Source of the DNA: Methanosarcinales archaeon
GTDB lineage: Archaea > Halobacteriota > Methanosarcinia > Methanosarcinales > Methanogasteraceae
Reading direction: 5' to 3'
Assembly: GCA_004211975.1 (NCBI GenBank)
Contig: RXIK01000116.1
Location: 1-35,824 of the forward strand
Length of the DNA: 35,824 bases
The notes under the pieces were generated by a model. It was not told the origin of the DNA. It saw only the letters and a program-made list of their open reading frames with translations, and did no database searches. This document shows, in pieces, positions 24,696-33,007 of the stretch; the stretch's first letter is position 1; each line of letters starts with the position of its first letter. The position numbers were made by a program, and so were the translations under genes.

Positions 24696-25334
24696 ATGGA
24701 CAAACAAACAATAAACGCCGTTAACACCATGCTGGACGAATCCCCGCAGAGGGGTTTTGAAGAAGGTGTGGAACTGGCGATTAACCTGAAGAATCTTGAT
24801 CTGAGCCAACCGCGTTTTCGGGTGGACGAAGAGATCATACTTCCACATGGTCTTGGCAGACCAATCTCGGTTGCGGTCTTTGCACGTGGCGAGACCGCGA
24901 TTGTGGCAGATAAGGCGGGTGCCGACCAGATCATCGATCCGGATTTGATCGATGAGTATGGCGATGATAAAAACAAGGCAAGAGGTCTTGCAAATGCACA
25001 CGACTTTTTCATCGCGGAGACTGCGTACATGCCAGCCATAGGAAAGAAGCTTGGAGCAATTCTTGGTCCCCGGGGCAAGATGCCAGAGCCGCTGACGCCT
25101 GACAAGGACATTGCCCAGATCATCAACAAGATACGAAACAGCATAAGAATCAGGTCCAAAGACCGAAAGACTTTTCATGCGCCGGTCGGGCGGCGGAATA
25201 TGTCCGCTGACGAGCTTGCTGAAAATATAGAGTCGGTGATCATCAGACTCGAAGATGTGCTGGATAAGGGTGTGCAGAACATCAGGTCCATCTATGTGAC
25301 GACGACGATGGGTACATCTGCAAAGGTGAGGTGA
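24696..25334 (+). CDS. rpl1: large-subunit ribosomal protein L1 (uL1)
   Basis: 212 residues, archaeal length. Conserved L1 features: RGFEEGVELAINLKNLDLSQPRFRVDE near the start, AYMPAIGKKLGAILGPRGKMPEPL in the middle, and the C-terminal RSIYVTTTMGTSAKV. L1 forms the L1 stalk near the E-site and represses its own operon in archaea by binding the mRNA. It begins the L1-L10-L12 block; the gene for L11, which normally precedes L1 in archaea, is not present upstream. GGTGGTG site at 24681-24687. Its stop is six bases before the L10 ATG. Confidence 0.97.
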   Translation: MDKQTINAVNTMLDESPQRGFEEGVELAINLKNLDLSQPRFRVDEEIILPHGLGRPISVAVFARGETAIVADKAGADQIIDPDLIDEYGDDKNKARGLANAHDFFIAETAYMPAIGKKLGAILGPRGKMPEPLTPDKDIAQIINKIRNSIRIRSKDRKTFHAPVGRRNMSADELAENIESVIIRLEDVLDKGVQNIRSIYVTTTMGTSAKVR

Positions 25335-25340
25335 GTTGTT

Positions 25341-26399
25341 ATGGATATACTGACAGAACACCGCACAGCACACATTCCACAGTGGAAGCTTGACGAGATT
25401 GAGAACATCAAGCAACTGGTAGGCAAGTATCCGGTGATGGGAATTGTGGGGATCCGCGACATACCGGCAAAGCAGCTACAGGAGATGCGCCGAAGTCTGA
25501 AGGGCGTCGCAAAATTCCACCTTTACAGGAACAGCCTTTTGCGCCGTGCATTTGATCAGTGTGATGATACCGTCGGCGCGATGGAGGAACACATCAACGA
25601 TCAAACCGCGCTCATCTTTACCGACTTAAATCCGTTCAAACTATTCAAGCTGCTTGAGGCAAGCAAGACAAGTGCCCCGATCAAAGCAGGTGCACTCGCA
25701 CCCGAAGACATCGTGGTGAAAGCAGGTCCAACCTCATTTGCCCCGGGACCGGTCATAGGCGATCTGCAGAACGCAGGCATACCTGCCAAGATCGATAAGG
25801 GCAAGGTCATGATCAGGACGACAACGGTGGTTGCACATGCAGGCGAGCCAGTGTCAAGGGAGCTCTCTAAGATGCTTACGCGTCTTGAGATCTATCCGAT
25901 GACGGTCGGTCTCGATCTCCGAGCTGTTTACGATGCAGGCACAGTACTTGAGTCGGGCGTTCTGGATATCAATGAGGCTGAGTATACGGACAACCTTGCA
26001 ATAGCTGCCACACGCGCATTCAATCTTGCCATTGGCATTACATACCCGTCGAACGCAACAATCCTAACGCTGCTTTCGCAGGCATCAGCCGGTGCAAGGA
26101 ACCTTGGTATAAACTCCGCCATACCCGTGCCGGGTCTTGTCGATACGCTGCTTCAGGTGGCGCAGTCAAAGGCAACCTCGCTTGCATGTAACATTGATGA
26201 CCCTGCTGCGCTGGGAGATGCTTTGCAGGCTTTACTCCCAGCGCAGGCAGCAGTAGAGGAAACAGCACCTGTTGCAGAGGCAACCGAAGAGACAGCGGAA
26301 GATGCATCGGGTGGAGACTCACAGGAAGCGGCAGAAGAAGAGTCAGCGGAAGAGAAAGAAGAGGAAGCGGCAGAGGGGCTTGGTCTTCTATTCGGATAA
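25341..26399 (+). CDS. rpl10: large-subunit ribosomal protein L10 / acidic stalk protein P0 (uL10)
   Basis: 352 residues, the longer archaeal/eukaryotic P0 form. N-terminal rRNA-binding domain with EIENIKQLVGKYPVMGIVGI and MRRSLKGVAKFHLYRNSLL. A middle insertion domain (SAPIKAGALAPEDIVVKAGP) is followed by C-terminal helices that bind L12 dimers. The end is a Glu/Ala-rich hinge leading to EGLGLLFG, the factor-binding tail shared with the next gene. It anchors the stalk that recruits GTPase factors. Co-transcribed with L1 and L12. Confidence 0.97.
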   Translation: MDILTEHRTAHIPQWKLDEIENIKQLVGKYPVMGIVGIRDIPAKQLQEMRRSLKGVAKFHLYRNSLLRRAFDQCDDTVGAMEEHINDQTALIFTDLNPFKLFKLLEASKTSAPIKAGALAPEDIVVKAGPTSFAPGPVIGDLQNAGIPAKIDKGKVMIRTTTVVAHAGEPVSRELSKMLTRLEIYPMTVGLDLRAVYDAGTVLESGVLDINEAEYTDNLAIAATRAFNLAIGITYPSNATILTLLSQASAGARNLGINSAIPVPGLVDTLLQVAQSKATSLACNIDDPAALGDALQALLPAQAAVEETAPVAEATEETAEDASGGDSQEAAEEESAEEKEEEAAEGLGLLFG

Positions 26400-26449
26400 C
26401 CTGACAACGAACGATCAACGAATAATCAATCATTAGAGGTGAACTAAAT

Positions 26450-26788
26450 ATGGAATATATATATGCAGCATTAATACTGCACAACGCAGAGAAAGACGTA
26501 ACCGAACAGGGAATAAACAGCATACTCGATGCAGCAGGCGTCGAGGTGGATGAATCAAGAGTAAAAGCACTTGTTGCAGCGCTTGATGGCGTTGACATCG
26601 AGAGCGCAATCGCGCAGGCAGCAGTAGCACCAGTTGCAGCAACAGCAGCACCAACAGGAGGCGCGGCGGACGCTGCACCAGCAGCAGAAGCAGCACCAGC
26701 ACCAGCAGCTGAAGAAGCAGAAGAAGAAGCAGAAGAAGAGGAAAAAGAAGAGGCAGGAATGGCAGGTCTTGGCGCACTGTTCGGATAA
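26450..26788 (+). CDS. rpl12: ribosomal protein L12 / P1-type acidic stalk protein
   Basis: 112 residues. [21 protein letters not shown] start and [21 protein letters not shown] form the helical dimerisation domain. An Ala/Pro/Thr hinge, a Glu-rich run ([14 protein letters not shown]) and the tail [10 protein letters not shown] follow, the archaeal P1 pattern and not bacterial L7/L12. It ends in the same motif as L10, as expected since both contact elongation factors. GAGGTG site upstream. The M42 peptidase gene starts eight bases after the stop. The plus-strand Gln-rich ORF at 26634 and the minus-strand Leu-rich ORFs are shadows of the repetitive Glu/Ala codons. Confidence 0.97.
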   Translation: MEYIYAALILHNAEKDVTEQGINSILDAAGVEVDESRVKALVAALDGVDIESAIAQAAVAPVAATAAPTGGAADAAPAAEAAPAPAAEEAEEEAEEEEKEEAGMAGLGALFG

Positions 26789-26796
26789 TCACAGAC

Positions 26797-27849
26797 ATGC
26801 AAGACCTATTACAGAGATTATCAGACGCGCACGGAATCTCCGGATACGAGGACAGCGTTCGTGAGATCACCCGCCAGGAACTCGCCCCCTACGGAGACCT
26901 GAGGGTAGACGCGCCAGGCAACCTGATATTCACAAAGAAAGGTACGAAGGATGACACAAGCCCCAGCATCATGCTCGCCGCACATCTCGATGAAATCGGG
27001 CTTGTGGTAAAGCACATCGATGACGAAGGCTTCCTCAGGTTCGTTAAGGTCGGTGGATGGTTCGATCCGACCTTACTCAACCAAAGGGTGATTGTTCACT
27101 CGGAAAAACCATGCATCGGCGTGATCGGGTCAAAACCTCCGCACGTCATGAAAGAGGCAGACAGAAAAAAGCCGGTGGACTCAAAAGACATGTTCGTCGA
27201 TGTCGGCGCATCATCAGCAGACGATGCAGCAAAAATGGGAATTGAAACCGGAACAGCGATCTCAATCGACCGCAACTTCACCCCACTTGCAAACGACAAG
27301 ATCACCGGAAAAGCCCTTGATAACCGCGCCGGTGTTGCACTCCTCATAGAGGCAATGAAACAGATCAGCAAGACCGATATCAAGTCAACCGTCCATGCAG
27401 TCTTCACGGTTCAGGAAGAGGTCGGGCTCAAAGGAGCAAAAACCTCCGCATTCGGGCTCGACCCAGACGTTGCAATTGCACTTGACGTCTGCGTCGCAGG
27501 CGACCACCCCGGCATCAACAAAACAGACTCCGCAGTGGCAGCCGGAAAAGGTGCGGTCATAACAGTGATGGACGCAGGCGGAAGAGGTGTGATCACACAC
27601 CCCACAGTGCTCAAATGGCTGCGCGAGACTGCTGATACAAACAAGATCCCATACCAGCTCGACGTCTCCGACGGCGGCACAACCGATGCAACAGCAATCA
27701 GCCTGACACGCGCGGGAATCCCGTCAGGAGTTCTTTCAATGGCAACACGCTACATCCACTCACCAGTCGAGGTACTCTCGCTTGATGACATGAAAGCATG
27801 CGCTGACCTGATCGTTCACGCAGTTGGTACGGCAGAAAAGTGGTTCTGA
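26797..27849 (+). CDS. M42-family (TET-type) aminopeptidase
   Basis: 350 residues, normal for the family, which forms cytosolic dodecameric tetrahedral aminopeptidases often annotated as endoglucanase or deblocking aminopeptidase. Ligands and catalytic residues are readable in order: His/Asp in LAAHLDEIG, Asp in KALDNRAG, Glu-Glu in TVQEEVGLKG, Asp in ALDVCVAGDHPG and His in TRYIHSPVE. A PDZ-like dimerisation insert lies between residues ~70 and 165. It follows the ribosomal block with only eight bases after L12, so it is probably on the same transcript. M20 and M24 peptidases also lie in the window, but they are unrelated in sequence. Confidence 0.95.
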   Translation: MQDLLQRLSDAHGISGYEDSVREITRQELAPYGDLRVDAPGNLIFTKKGTKDDTSPSIMLAAHLDEIGLVVKHIDDEGFLRFVKVGGWFDPTLLNQRVIVHSEKPCIGVIGSKPPHVMKEADRKKPVDSKDMFVDVGASSADDAAKMGIETGTAISIDRNFTPLANDKITGKALDNRAGVALLIEAMKQISKTDIKSTVHAVFTVQEEVGLKGAKTSAFGLDPDVAIALDVCVAGDHPGINKTDSAVAAGKGAVITVMDAGGRGVITHPTVLKWLRETADTNKIPYQLDVSDGGTTDATAISLTRAGIPSGVLSMATRYIHSPVEVLSLDDMKACADLIVHAVGTAEKWF

Positions 27850-27865
27850 GCAATCAGAACCACTA

Positions 27866-27975
27866 CTAAGCGCCGATGATGACAACCACGACTGAAACGG
27901 TGATGAACCCTATGAGACCTGAGGCGCGTTTTTTCCGGTTCCGGAAAGACTCGGTAAACCATGCGAAGGTTAAGT
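27866..27975 (-). pseudogene. possible C-terminal remnant of a RelE/ParE-type toxin
   Basis: Immediately outside the left end of the ISL3-like element, the minus strand reads LRMVYRVFPEPEK in one frame and TVSVVVVIIGA in another. Both resemble the last two strands of RelE-type toxins (Y-R-V-F and V-V-V-I-x-x-R). It points the same way as the toxin N-terminus on the other side of the element. Between the two halves ~25 expected residues are missing, so a deletion must have accompanied or followed insertion. Alternative: an unrelated C-terminal membrane-anchor fragment. Confidence 0.4.
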
Positions 27976-28191
27976 GGCTCTGTGGTAGCTCCCGTGACAG
28001 TCAATCATCACTAAATTGATATATCGCTATCTGCATACTAAACAGTCGCTTGTTAATTGTCCGGACCATGCGAGAACTGAGTAGACTCACCATTCATCAT
28101 GTCCATTGAGATTTTAGCAGATCCTATGGTTAATTATTTATATATCTAACACACTGTAACATATTCATTGAATCTGAGAGGATGGATTTCA

Positions 28192-29690
28192 ATGGATATA
28201 ATCGAGAAACTGTTAGATACCCCCCAACACTAAGATTGAAAGCATCAAATTAAATGAAGAAAATGATGTCATCATCACTGTGCGAAGCACGATCAACAGC
28301 ACTCACTGCCGTAAATGCGGCAGAAAGATCAGGCAAACCCCATGGGCATGATTAAGCGATCATGTTGCGTTATTTGCCGATTTTTGGTATCCACTCCAAA
28401 AAGGAGGGTAAGACGTATTCGGGCTTCAATTTACCTAAATCTTGTGTTATGATCCGCTTTGATTTCTAAAGATCATCTGTTATCGATTTAGTAGCATTTT
28501 ATTATACATTTAAGATTTAAACTAACACCTATTGCGTGATTTAAAACACTATTTGCATAAGACAGTAACAACAAATTGTTGATTTTTAGATAATACCCCC
28601 ATTTACCCTCTAATTTGGAGGGGATACGATTTTTGGGCGGAAAACTTACATCCGCATCTACCCGGCAAGATATCGGTGCACCCATTGCGAAGGCAAACCG
28701 ACAACAACACAGAAATTGCATGAGTATAAAGCGAGAAGCTCATGCACGGGTAGCGTATGAAGAGCACCTATTACTTCAATTAGTGAATAGTACTTATTAG
28801 ATGTTAGTATAAAGGAAGACATAGGTTACGAGACTGTTGTGGGGGCTATCCAGCGCCATATTAGTGATACGGTGAATTGGGCTGAGATCAAGAGATTAAA
28901 TGTTATAGGGCTCGATGAAATCACCTTGAAAAAGGGGCACAAGGACTTTGTGGTGATTGTGACAGCGCGCGATTGTGGCAACATAACCATACTAGCAGTG
29001 CTCAACGATCGTAAAAAGAGTACTGTGAAGGAGTTTTTTATCGAGTATTCCCGAACGATTGAAAAAGACGGTCACGACAGTCTGTTCAGACATGTATGAC
29101 GGCTATATTAATGCTGCAAAGGAAGTTTTTGGAGAAGATGTTGTGGTTGTGATTGACCGTTTTCACGTTGCCAAACTGTATGGAGGAGGGCTGGATAACC
29201 TTCGAAAGAAGGAGATTGCACGTTTGAAGGCAGAGTTGGCAGAAGAAGAAGAAGAAGAACATAAAAACCTGAAGGGGGTGATGTGGCCACTACGCAAGAA
29301 TACAAGAGATTTGGTGGACGCGGAGTTAGAAGTCTTGAAACGGTTATTTAAATATTCTTGATGTTAGAAATAACATATAAACTTCGTAATGATTTGACCG
29401 ATATATTTAATTCGGATATTTCTAAAAGCGAAGCGCAGGTTAAAATCGATAATTGGATTAATGAAACCATAAAAAGCGGGTTAACTTGTTACAACAACTT
29501 TTTATCAACATTAGACACGCGGATGTGCGAGATTATAAATTACTTTATAAACCGACAAACAAGTGGATTTGTAGAAAGGCTGAATAACAAGATTAAGGTG
29601 ACCAAACGCCGTTATTATGGAATTCTTAATGTCAAACATCTATTTCAGCACATACATCTTGATTTAAATGGATACCCATTATTTACTTGA
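28192..29690 (+). pseudogene. ISL3-family DDE transposase, multiply broken
   Basis: Pieces in successive frames reconstruct an ISL3 transposase. MDIIEKLLDTP start at 28192; a zinc-finger CRKCGRKI segment after a C-tract of six where five fits the frame; LRYLPIFG, then (across the MITE) RKTYIRIYPARYRCTHC and GKPTTTQKL; VNWAEIKRLNVIGLDEITLKKGH (first Asp); CSDMYDGYINAA and VVVIDRFHVAKLYGGGL (second Asp); GFVERLNNKIKVTKRRYYG (catalytic Glu). Frame changes occur near 28220, 28767, 28795, 29055 and 29360, plus an in-frame stop near 28352. The gene cannot be functional. Track ORFs 28839-29099, 29059-29361 and 29358-29690 are its fragments. Confidence 0.9.
28388..28626. mobile_element. 239-bp MITE inserted in the ISL3 transposase
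   Basis: The transposase reading is interrupted exactly between LRYLPIFG and RKTYIR. The ten bases CGATTTTTGG occur on both sides (28378-28387 and 28627-28636), a target-site duplication. The ends form terminal inverted repeats: left TATCCACTCCAAAAAGGAGG..., and the right end read in reverse TATCCCCTCCAAATTAGAGG..., matching in 20 of 24 positions including the following GTAA. No ORF inside. It depends on a transposase encoded elsewhere, whose family cannot be told from the ends alone. Confidence 0.85.
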
Positions 29691-29731
29691 TTTATCATGA
29701 AGATCAATTTCACGAGAATTACCAAAGAGCC

Positions 29732-29836
29732 GGTATTTATTAGACTCTGAATGTTTCTACCGATTCTGGTATATGCCTTATCATCAAGAGCATCGAGATC
29801 CTTCTGTGCGCTCTTCTTGATACGGATCTCATACAA
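29732..29836 (-). pseudogene. RelE/ParE-type toxin, N-terminal fragment
   Basis: MYEIRIKKSAQKDLDALDDK followed by AYTRIGRNIQSLINT is the standard N-terminus of RelE-type mRNA interferase toxins. The homology ends after 35 codons exactly at the right end of the ISL3 element; the further codons in the track ORF are IS sequence. It overlaps the antitoxin gene by 8 bp, the usual order antitoxin then toxin. The C-terminal catalytic part is missing, so the toxin should be inactive. Confidence 0.75.
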
Positions 29837-30032
29837 CTTGTTTCAACCTGTGCCTTCTGTAGCCCCCATAATCCATCGTTTCTTCGGTTTTCAACACTTC
29901 AAAATCCATAGCGTCTTCATAGTCTTCTAACATCCCTATAACTGCTTTAAATGTAGGGATATCCATAATAACTCCCTTTTTCTCGTTATTTTGGTAAACA
30001 TACTGCAAATTCTCTTCTTTTATCTTAAGCAT
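29829..30032 (-). CDS. antitoxin of a type II (RelE-type) toxin-antitoxin pair, toxin broken
   Basis: About 67 residues from the ATG at 30032 (MLKIKEENLQYVYQ), six bases after GGAGG; the track's GTG start adds two residues. Acidic helical protein with KKGVIMDIPTFKAVIGMLEDYEDAMDFEV, the pattern of YefM/RelB-like antitoxins that neutralise RelE family toxins and repress their own promoter. Overlaps the toxin start by 8 bp. A TATA-like CCTTAAATGAGG lies upstream. It is an orphan antitoxin because the toxin gene is truncated by the IS. Confidence 0.7.
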   Translation of the reverse strand: MLKIKEENLQYVYQNNEKKGVIMDIPTFKAVIGMLEDYEDAMDFEVLKTEETMDYGGYRRHRLKQVV

Positions 30033-30196
30033 CTTCACCCTCCTTATCTACTTTAAAATCTATTCAGCAACACCTCATTTAAGGATTACGATTCCCCCCT
30101 CATCTTTCTGTTCGTCCGCCATTCCCCAATTATCAGAAAAACCAAACCGCACATCTCACCAAAGATTGTCCCGCCCAATCGGACAAAATCGCCCCC

Positions 30197-30570
30197 GTCC
30201 CGTATCATCGATCGGGTCACCCCACAGTCCGGGTGTGCTTTCGGATGCCTCCGCCAGAATCACTCATATCGTCCTGGGACTCCTGCGCAGCGAGAAGGAC
30301 GAGGTTCTCGCGTATTTCGGAGTTTTGGGCGCCAGCCGGCTGCCGTCGGGAACTGCCGTCTCGTAGCTGAGTGCGGTCTGGTGCATGGGTGTGGTGGCGG
30401 TCCCGGTCCATATTGATGTGGCTTTCGGTGTTTGCGAAAATTTGTTGCGGATGCTTGCCGTCCGGTGACTGCGATTTCAGTTGTACCCAAATTGGGGACA
30501 ACTCAAACGGTTTGGATGCCCGGTCTTTGGCGTTGCCCCGGTGCGGTCCGGGCGTCGGGCGGTCTGCCAT
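30197..30570. repeat. 374-bp repeat family, copy 1
   Basis: Copy 1 of a repeat found three times in this window (others 32450-32823 and 34536-34720), all in the same orientation. It starts GTCCCGTATCATCGATCGGG, an imperfect hairpin (CCCG-GATC / GATC-GGG in copy 2), contains the core TATTTCGGAGTTTTGGGCG, conserved in all copies, and ends near CGGGCGGTCTGCCAT. On the minus strand copy 1 has an uninterrupted 117-codon ORF (30220-30570, MADRPTPGPHRGNAK...), broken by a frameshift in copy 2. Several base differences between copies fall at synonymous positions of that frame. Nature unknown. Flanking 30039-30196 and 30571-30632 show nothing else recognised. Confidence 0.85.
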
Positions 30571-30632
30571 GATGGCGACTTAATTCCATTAACACCCGTA
30601 TATTGAGAACGTTTTCCATCATCAGTCCTACA

Positions 30633-31409
30633 TCAGGTTAACAATCTGGAAAATATCAGTATGCTAACAAATATTAACGTTAATGAGATAAATATTTTAA
30701 GACGGTTAACATCCACATTTCTAATAATCTGGGGTCCTATCTGCCCTCCAATAACAACTGAAGGTAGTACAAAAATCAGAACGCTCATTAATGCAGTTCG
30801 ATTATCGACGAGTTCATTGACGAACACTGGATTCATTCGGGTCAATGCGGCTACAATATCTACAATAAATATAATAACAACTGCTGAACCGATAACTTCG
30901 GATGGATGCCCGATTCGTTCATGGTTCCACATCCCAGGGACTATCAGCTTGCCCAAACCGGTGGCAATTAATCCCTTTAAGAAGCCAGCAATAATTCCCA
31001 CTTCCCAGAAAATTTTCTGATGCTTAACTTTTGCTTTCTGTGTGTTGCTACTGGAAATAAGCTGATATAGCCCATATATAAATACAAATAAGCCAAAAAT
31101 AAGAATGAGAACTTTTTCATTAACGTAAGATGCCAGAAGAGAACCAACGATGGCAGCAGGAACTGTTGTGATCAAATACTGTTTTACTATATACCAATTG
31201 ACAGTTCCCTGATAGACATTTCTGATTACGCCACTCCCAAATCCAAATAACATAGTTAAAAGCGCTAACCAGAAAACGATTCTGGGATTCAATCCGATGA
31301 AAAATAGATATACGGGTATCCAGAAATTGGCTCCAGATATGCCAGAAGTCATCGAGATGATACTAATAACTATACCGATGGGAAAAAGATACCAATATGT
31401 GAACTCCAT
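30633..31409 (-). CDS. TauE/SafE (TSUP) family membrane permease
   Basis: 258 residues with seven to eight hydrophobic segments, including YLFPIGIVISIISMTSGISG at the N-terminus, VLILIFGLFVFIYGLYQLI and IFISLTLIFVSILIF at the C-terminus. The N-terminal half has SGxSGANFWIP, and the second half IIAGFLKGLIATGLGKLIVP, the paired TSUP motifs around Gly-rich turns. The family exports or imports sulphite, organosulphonates or related small anions; the substrate is not deducible. TATA-like CATATAAC lies upstream on the minus strand. A/T-rich. Surrounded by mobile DNA and toxin-antitoxin genes, so possibly acquired. Confidence 0.85.
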   Translation of the reverse strand: MEFTYWYLFPIGIVISIISMTSGISGANFWIPVYLFFIGLNPRIVFWLALLTMLFGFGSGVIRNVYQGTVNWYIVKQYLITTVPAAIVGSLLASYVNEKVLILIFGLFVFIYGLYQLISSSNTQKAKVKHQKIFWEVGIIAGFLKGLIATGLGKLIVPGMWNHERIGHPSEVIGSAVVIIFIVDIVAALTRMNPVFVNELVDNRTALMSVLIFVLPSVVIGGQIGPQIIRNVDVNRLKIFISLTLIFVSILIFSRLLT

Positions 31410-31533
31410 GAATGTAAATTATTTTTGATAGTTATATGTGGTTCGGAATGACTTCCACACATCTAATTATGAATTGGTCTTCCCGAAGTCACTAAATTTT
31501 ATAAATACCAGACTCAACAAAAATACACCCCAT

Positions 31534-31803
31534 TCACCTCGACTTCGGACAAAACCGCGTAAGCCCAAGCATCTGCGCAACCCCTGCGATGCTGATCACA
31601 TAAAATACCGCCTTCGCCCCCGCAACTTCCAGTATCACCTCAAGCGTCCCGTTAACAACCGTCGTCCCCGTAACAAGCGATTGAATCGCAGCATCGCATC
31701 GATGACACCAGGCAGCACCACATTAGACGCAATCACCGTCGTGCACAGCGCAATATCGAGACAGACGAGCGGCAGCTCTGCAAGGGGTTCTTGTGACCAG
31801 GGT
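31534..31803 (-). pseudogene. C-terminal fragment of a membrane protein, frameshifted
   Basis: Two hydrophobic minus-strand readings join into one protein if a five-base GATGC duplication near 31689 is collapsed. The first, LAELPLVCLDIALCTTVIAS then NVVLPGVIDA, is followed by AIQSLVTGTTVVNGTLEVIL and AVFYVISIAGVAQMLGLTRF up to a TGA at 31534. No start lies in the available sequence; the N-terminal part is lost toward 31804. The family is not recognised. The plus-strand ORF 31438-31818 is a shadow. The remaining gap (31410-31533) holds only the permease promoter. Confidence 0.6.
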
Positions 31804-31839
31804 CAGGGAATCGGATAGTATTATAACATATAGGAATCT

Positions 31840-31851
31840 ATAGTATACTAT
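31840..31851. promoter_or_regulatory. palindromic operator candidate at the RelBE-like operon
   Basis: ATAGTATACTAT is a perfect 12-bp palindrome ending directly at the antitoxin ATG. TATA-like TTATAACATATAGG lies 20-30 bp upstream and no Shine-Dalgarno is present. The mRNA is therefore probably leaderless, and the palindrome would be the binding site for autorepression by the antitoxin. Confidence 0.6.
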
Positions 31852-32088
31852 ATGGCAGCTACCACAACGATCTGCATAGAACCCGGAGTGAAGGACCTAC
31901 TGACAAATCTGAAACGTCACCCTCGTGAATCATATAATTCTGTCGTTGCGCGGTTGACGAATCTGGCGATCGATTGCGAACCACTGAGCGATGAGGCGAT
32001 ACAAGGCATCGAAGAGGCACTTGAAGACATTAAACATGGGCGCCTGCACTCCGAAGAAGAGATCATGAAAGAGTTTGACCTGCTATGA
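31852..32088 (+). CDS. RelB-like antitoxin
   Basis: 78 residues. N-terminal short strand and helices (TTICIEPGVKDLLTNLKRHP then ESYNSVVARLTN) suggest a ribbon-helix-helix-like DNA-binding part. The acidic C-terminus (IEEALEDIKHGRLHSEEEIM) is a typical toxin-wrapping tail seen in archaeal antitoxins. Overlaps the toxin by four bases (ATGA). The 12-bp palindrome at its start codon supports autoregulation. Confidence 0.8.
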   Translation: MAATTTICIEPGVKDLLTNLKRHPRESYNSVVARLTNLAIDCEPLSDEAIQGIEEALEDIKHGRLHSEEEIMKEFDLL

Positions 32089-32351
32089 GCTACAAGGTCA
32101 ACTATACCGCAAAAGCGAGAAAGGATCTCAAAAACCTGCCCCCGGCTGTTGCAAAGAGGATTATTCTATCGATCAATAGTATCAGGGATGACCCCTACAC
32201 TCATGCCAAGAAGATCAAAGGGGCGAAACGCCATCCACTTTACACCCACCGCGTCGGTGACTACCGGGCGATCATGGACATAACAGAGGATCGCCTGCTA
32301 ATCATGGTGATGGAAACAAGGCACAGAAGCAAGATATATCGGAAATATTAA
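32085..32351 (+). CDS. relE: RelE/ParE-family toxin
   Basis: 88 residues, full length. SYKVNYTAKARKDLKNLPPAVAKRI helix, then KKIKGAKRHPLYTHRVGDYRAIMDI and a C-terminal strand with LLIMVMETRHRSKIYRKY. RVGDYR and the R-H-R-x-x-Y end are the usual RelE signature. RelE toxins cut mRNA at the ribosome; ParE relatives inhibit gyrase. The KKLKG-type loop and C-terminal basic residues favour RelE. Unlike the copy at 29.7 kb, this toxin is intact. Confidence 0.87.
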   Translation: MSYKVNYTAKARKDLKNLPPAVAKRIILSINSIRDDPYTHAKKIKGAKRHPLYTHRVGDYRAIMDITEDRLLIMVMETRHRSKIYRKY

Positions 32352-32449
32352 TGTGATGCGATAAACCACGAGTCGCATTGCACATAACTCTTCCAGGAGT
32401 CTGCCGGATCGACCCCCACATCCGGGAACTTGCATGTAATGGTATGCCA

Positions 32450-32823
32450 GTCCCGGATCATCGATCAAGTCATCCCACAGTCCGGGTGCGCTTTCGGATA
32501 CCTCCGCCGGAATCGCTCAGGTCGTCCGGGGGCTCCTGTGCAACGGAAAGGAGGATTCTCGCGTATTTCGGAGTTTTGGGCGCCAGCCTGCCGCCGTCCG
32601 GAACTGCCGTCTCGTAGCTGAATGCGGTCTGGTGCATGGGTGGGGCATCTGCGGTTCCAGTCTGTATGATATGGCTTTAGGTGTTTGCAAAAATCTGTTG
32701 CGGTACTGCTTGCCATCTGGTGATTGCAATTTTAGTTGTACCCAAATTGAGGACAACTCAAGCGATTTGGATGCCCGGTCTTGACGTTGCCCTGGTGCGG
32801 TCCGGGAATCGGGCGGTCTGCCA
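32450..32823. repeat. 374-bp repeat family, copy 2
   Basis: Same length and orientation as copy 1, starting GTCCCGGATCATCGATCAAG and ending CGGGCGGTCTGCC. By eye about four-fifths identical to copy 1. The copy-1 minus-strand ORF is broken here by a one-base deletion near the ORF start (AACGCCAAAGACC versus AACGTCAAGACC). Sequence between the toxin stop (32351) and this copy contains only a short CCGGATC...ATCCGGG inverted repeat (about 32404-32426). 32824-32940 shows nothing recognised. Confidence 0.85.
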
Positions 32824-32944
32824 ATGCGGGGGCGTACGTCAACGACACTGCAATATGGTTGCGGGGCATCTTTAACCGAGGGGGGTCCGCGTATATGGGA
32901 TGATGACGAGCGCGGACAGAGGTGGGGATAGAGCGATTCAAAAG

Positions 32945-32982
32945 GTTTAAATGCAGCGGCTGATTAATGAAACATATATGTT
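32945..32982 (+). promoter_or_regulatory. promoter and palindromic operator of the three-gene MazF operon
   Basis: TATA-like TTTAAATG (about 32946-32953, with AAAGG before it as a possible BRE) is followed ~20 bases on by the perfect palindrome AACATATATGTT (32971-32982), which sits at the expected transcription start. GGTGAT and the ATG at 33008 follow. The arrangement suits autorepression by a TA complex. Confidence 0.6.
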
Positions 32983-33007
32983 TGATAATAGGTGATACGG
33001 TGAAGAT

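Larger units (their letters stand above)
27976..29731 (+). mobile_element. decayed ISL3-family insertion sequence, itself carrying a MITE
   Basis: Terminal inverted repeats are readable: left GGCTCTGTGGTAGCTCCCGTGA at 27976-27997, and right end 29710-29731, whose reverse complement is GGCTCTTTGGTAATTCTCGTGA (18 of 22 identical). Between them is a transposase pseudogene of ISL3 type. Size 1756 bp; without the 239-bp MITE and its 10-bp target duplication it is 1507 bp, a normal ISL3 length. TATA-like TTTATATATC lies about 50 bp before the transposase ATG. No matching 8-bp target duplication is found at the outer edges (GGTTAAGT vs GGTATTTA), which fits flanking deletion. The element has inserted beside a truncated toxin gene. 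Confidence 0.8.

Noticed and set aside
26433-26870. Leu-rich 145-codon minus ORF over rpl12
   Set aside because: Arises from antisense reading of Glu/Ala-rich codons of the P1 tail; mimics membrane protein.
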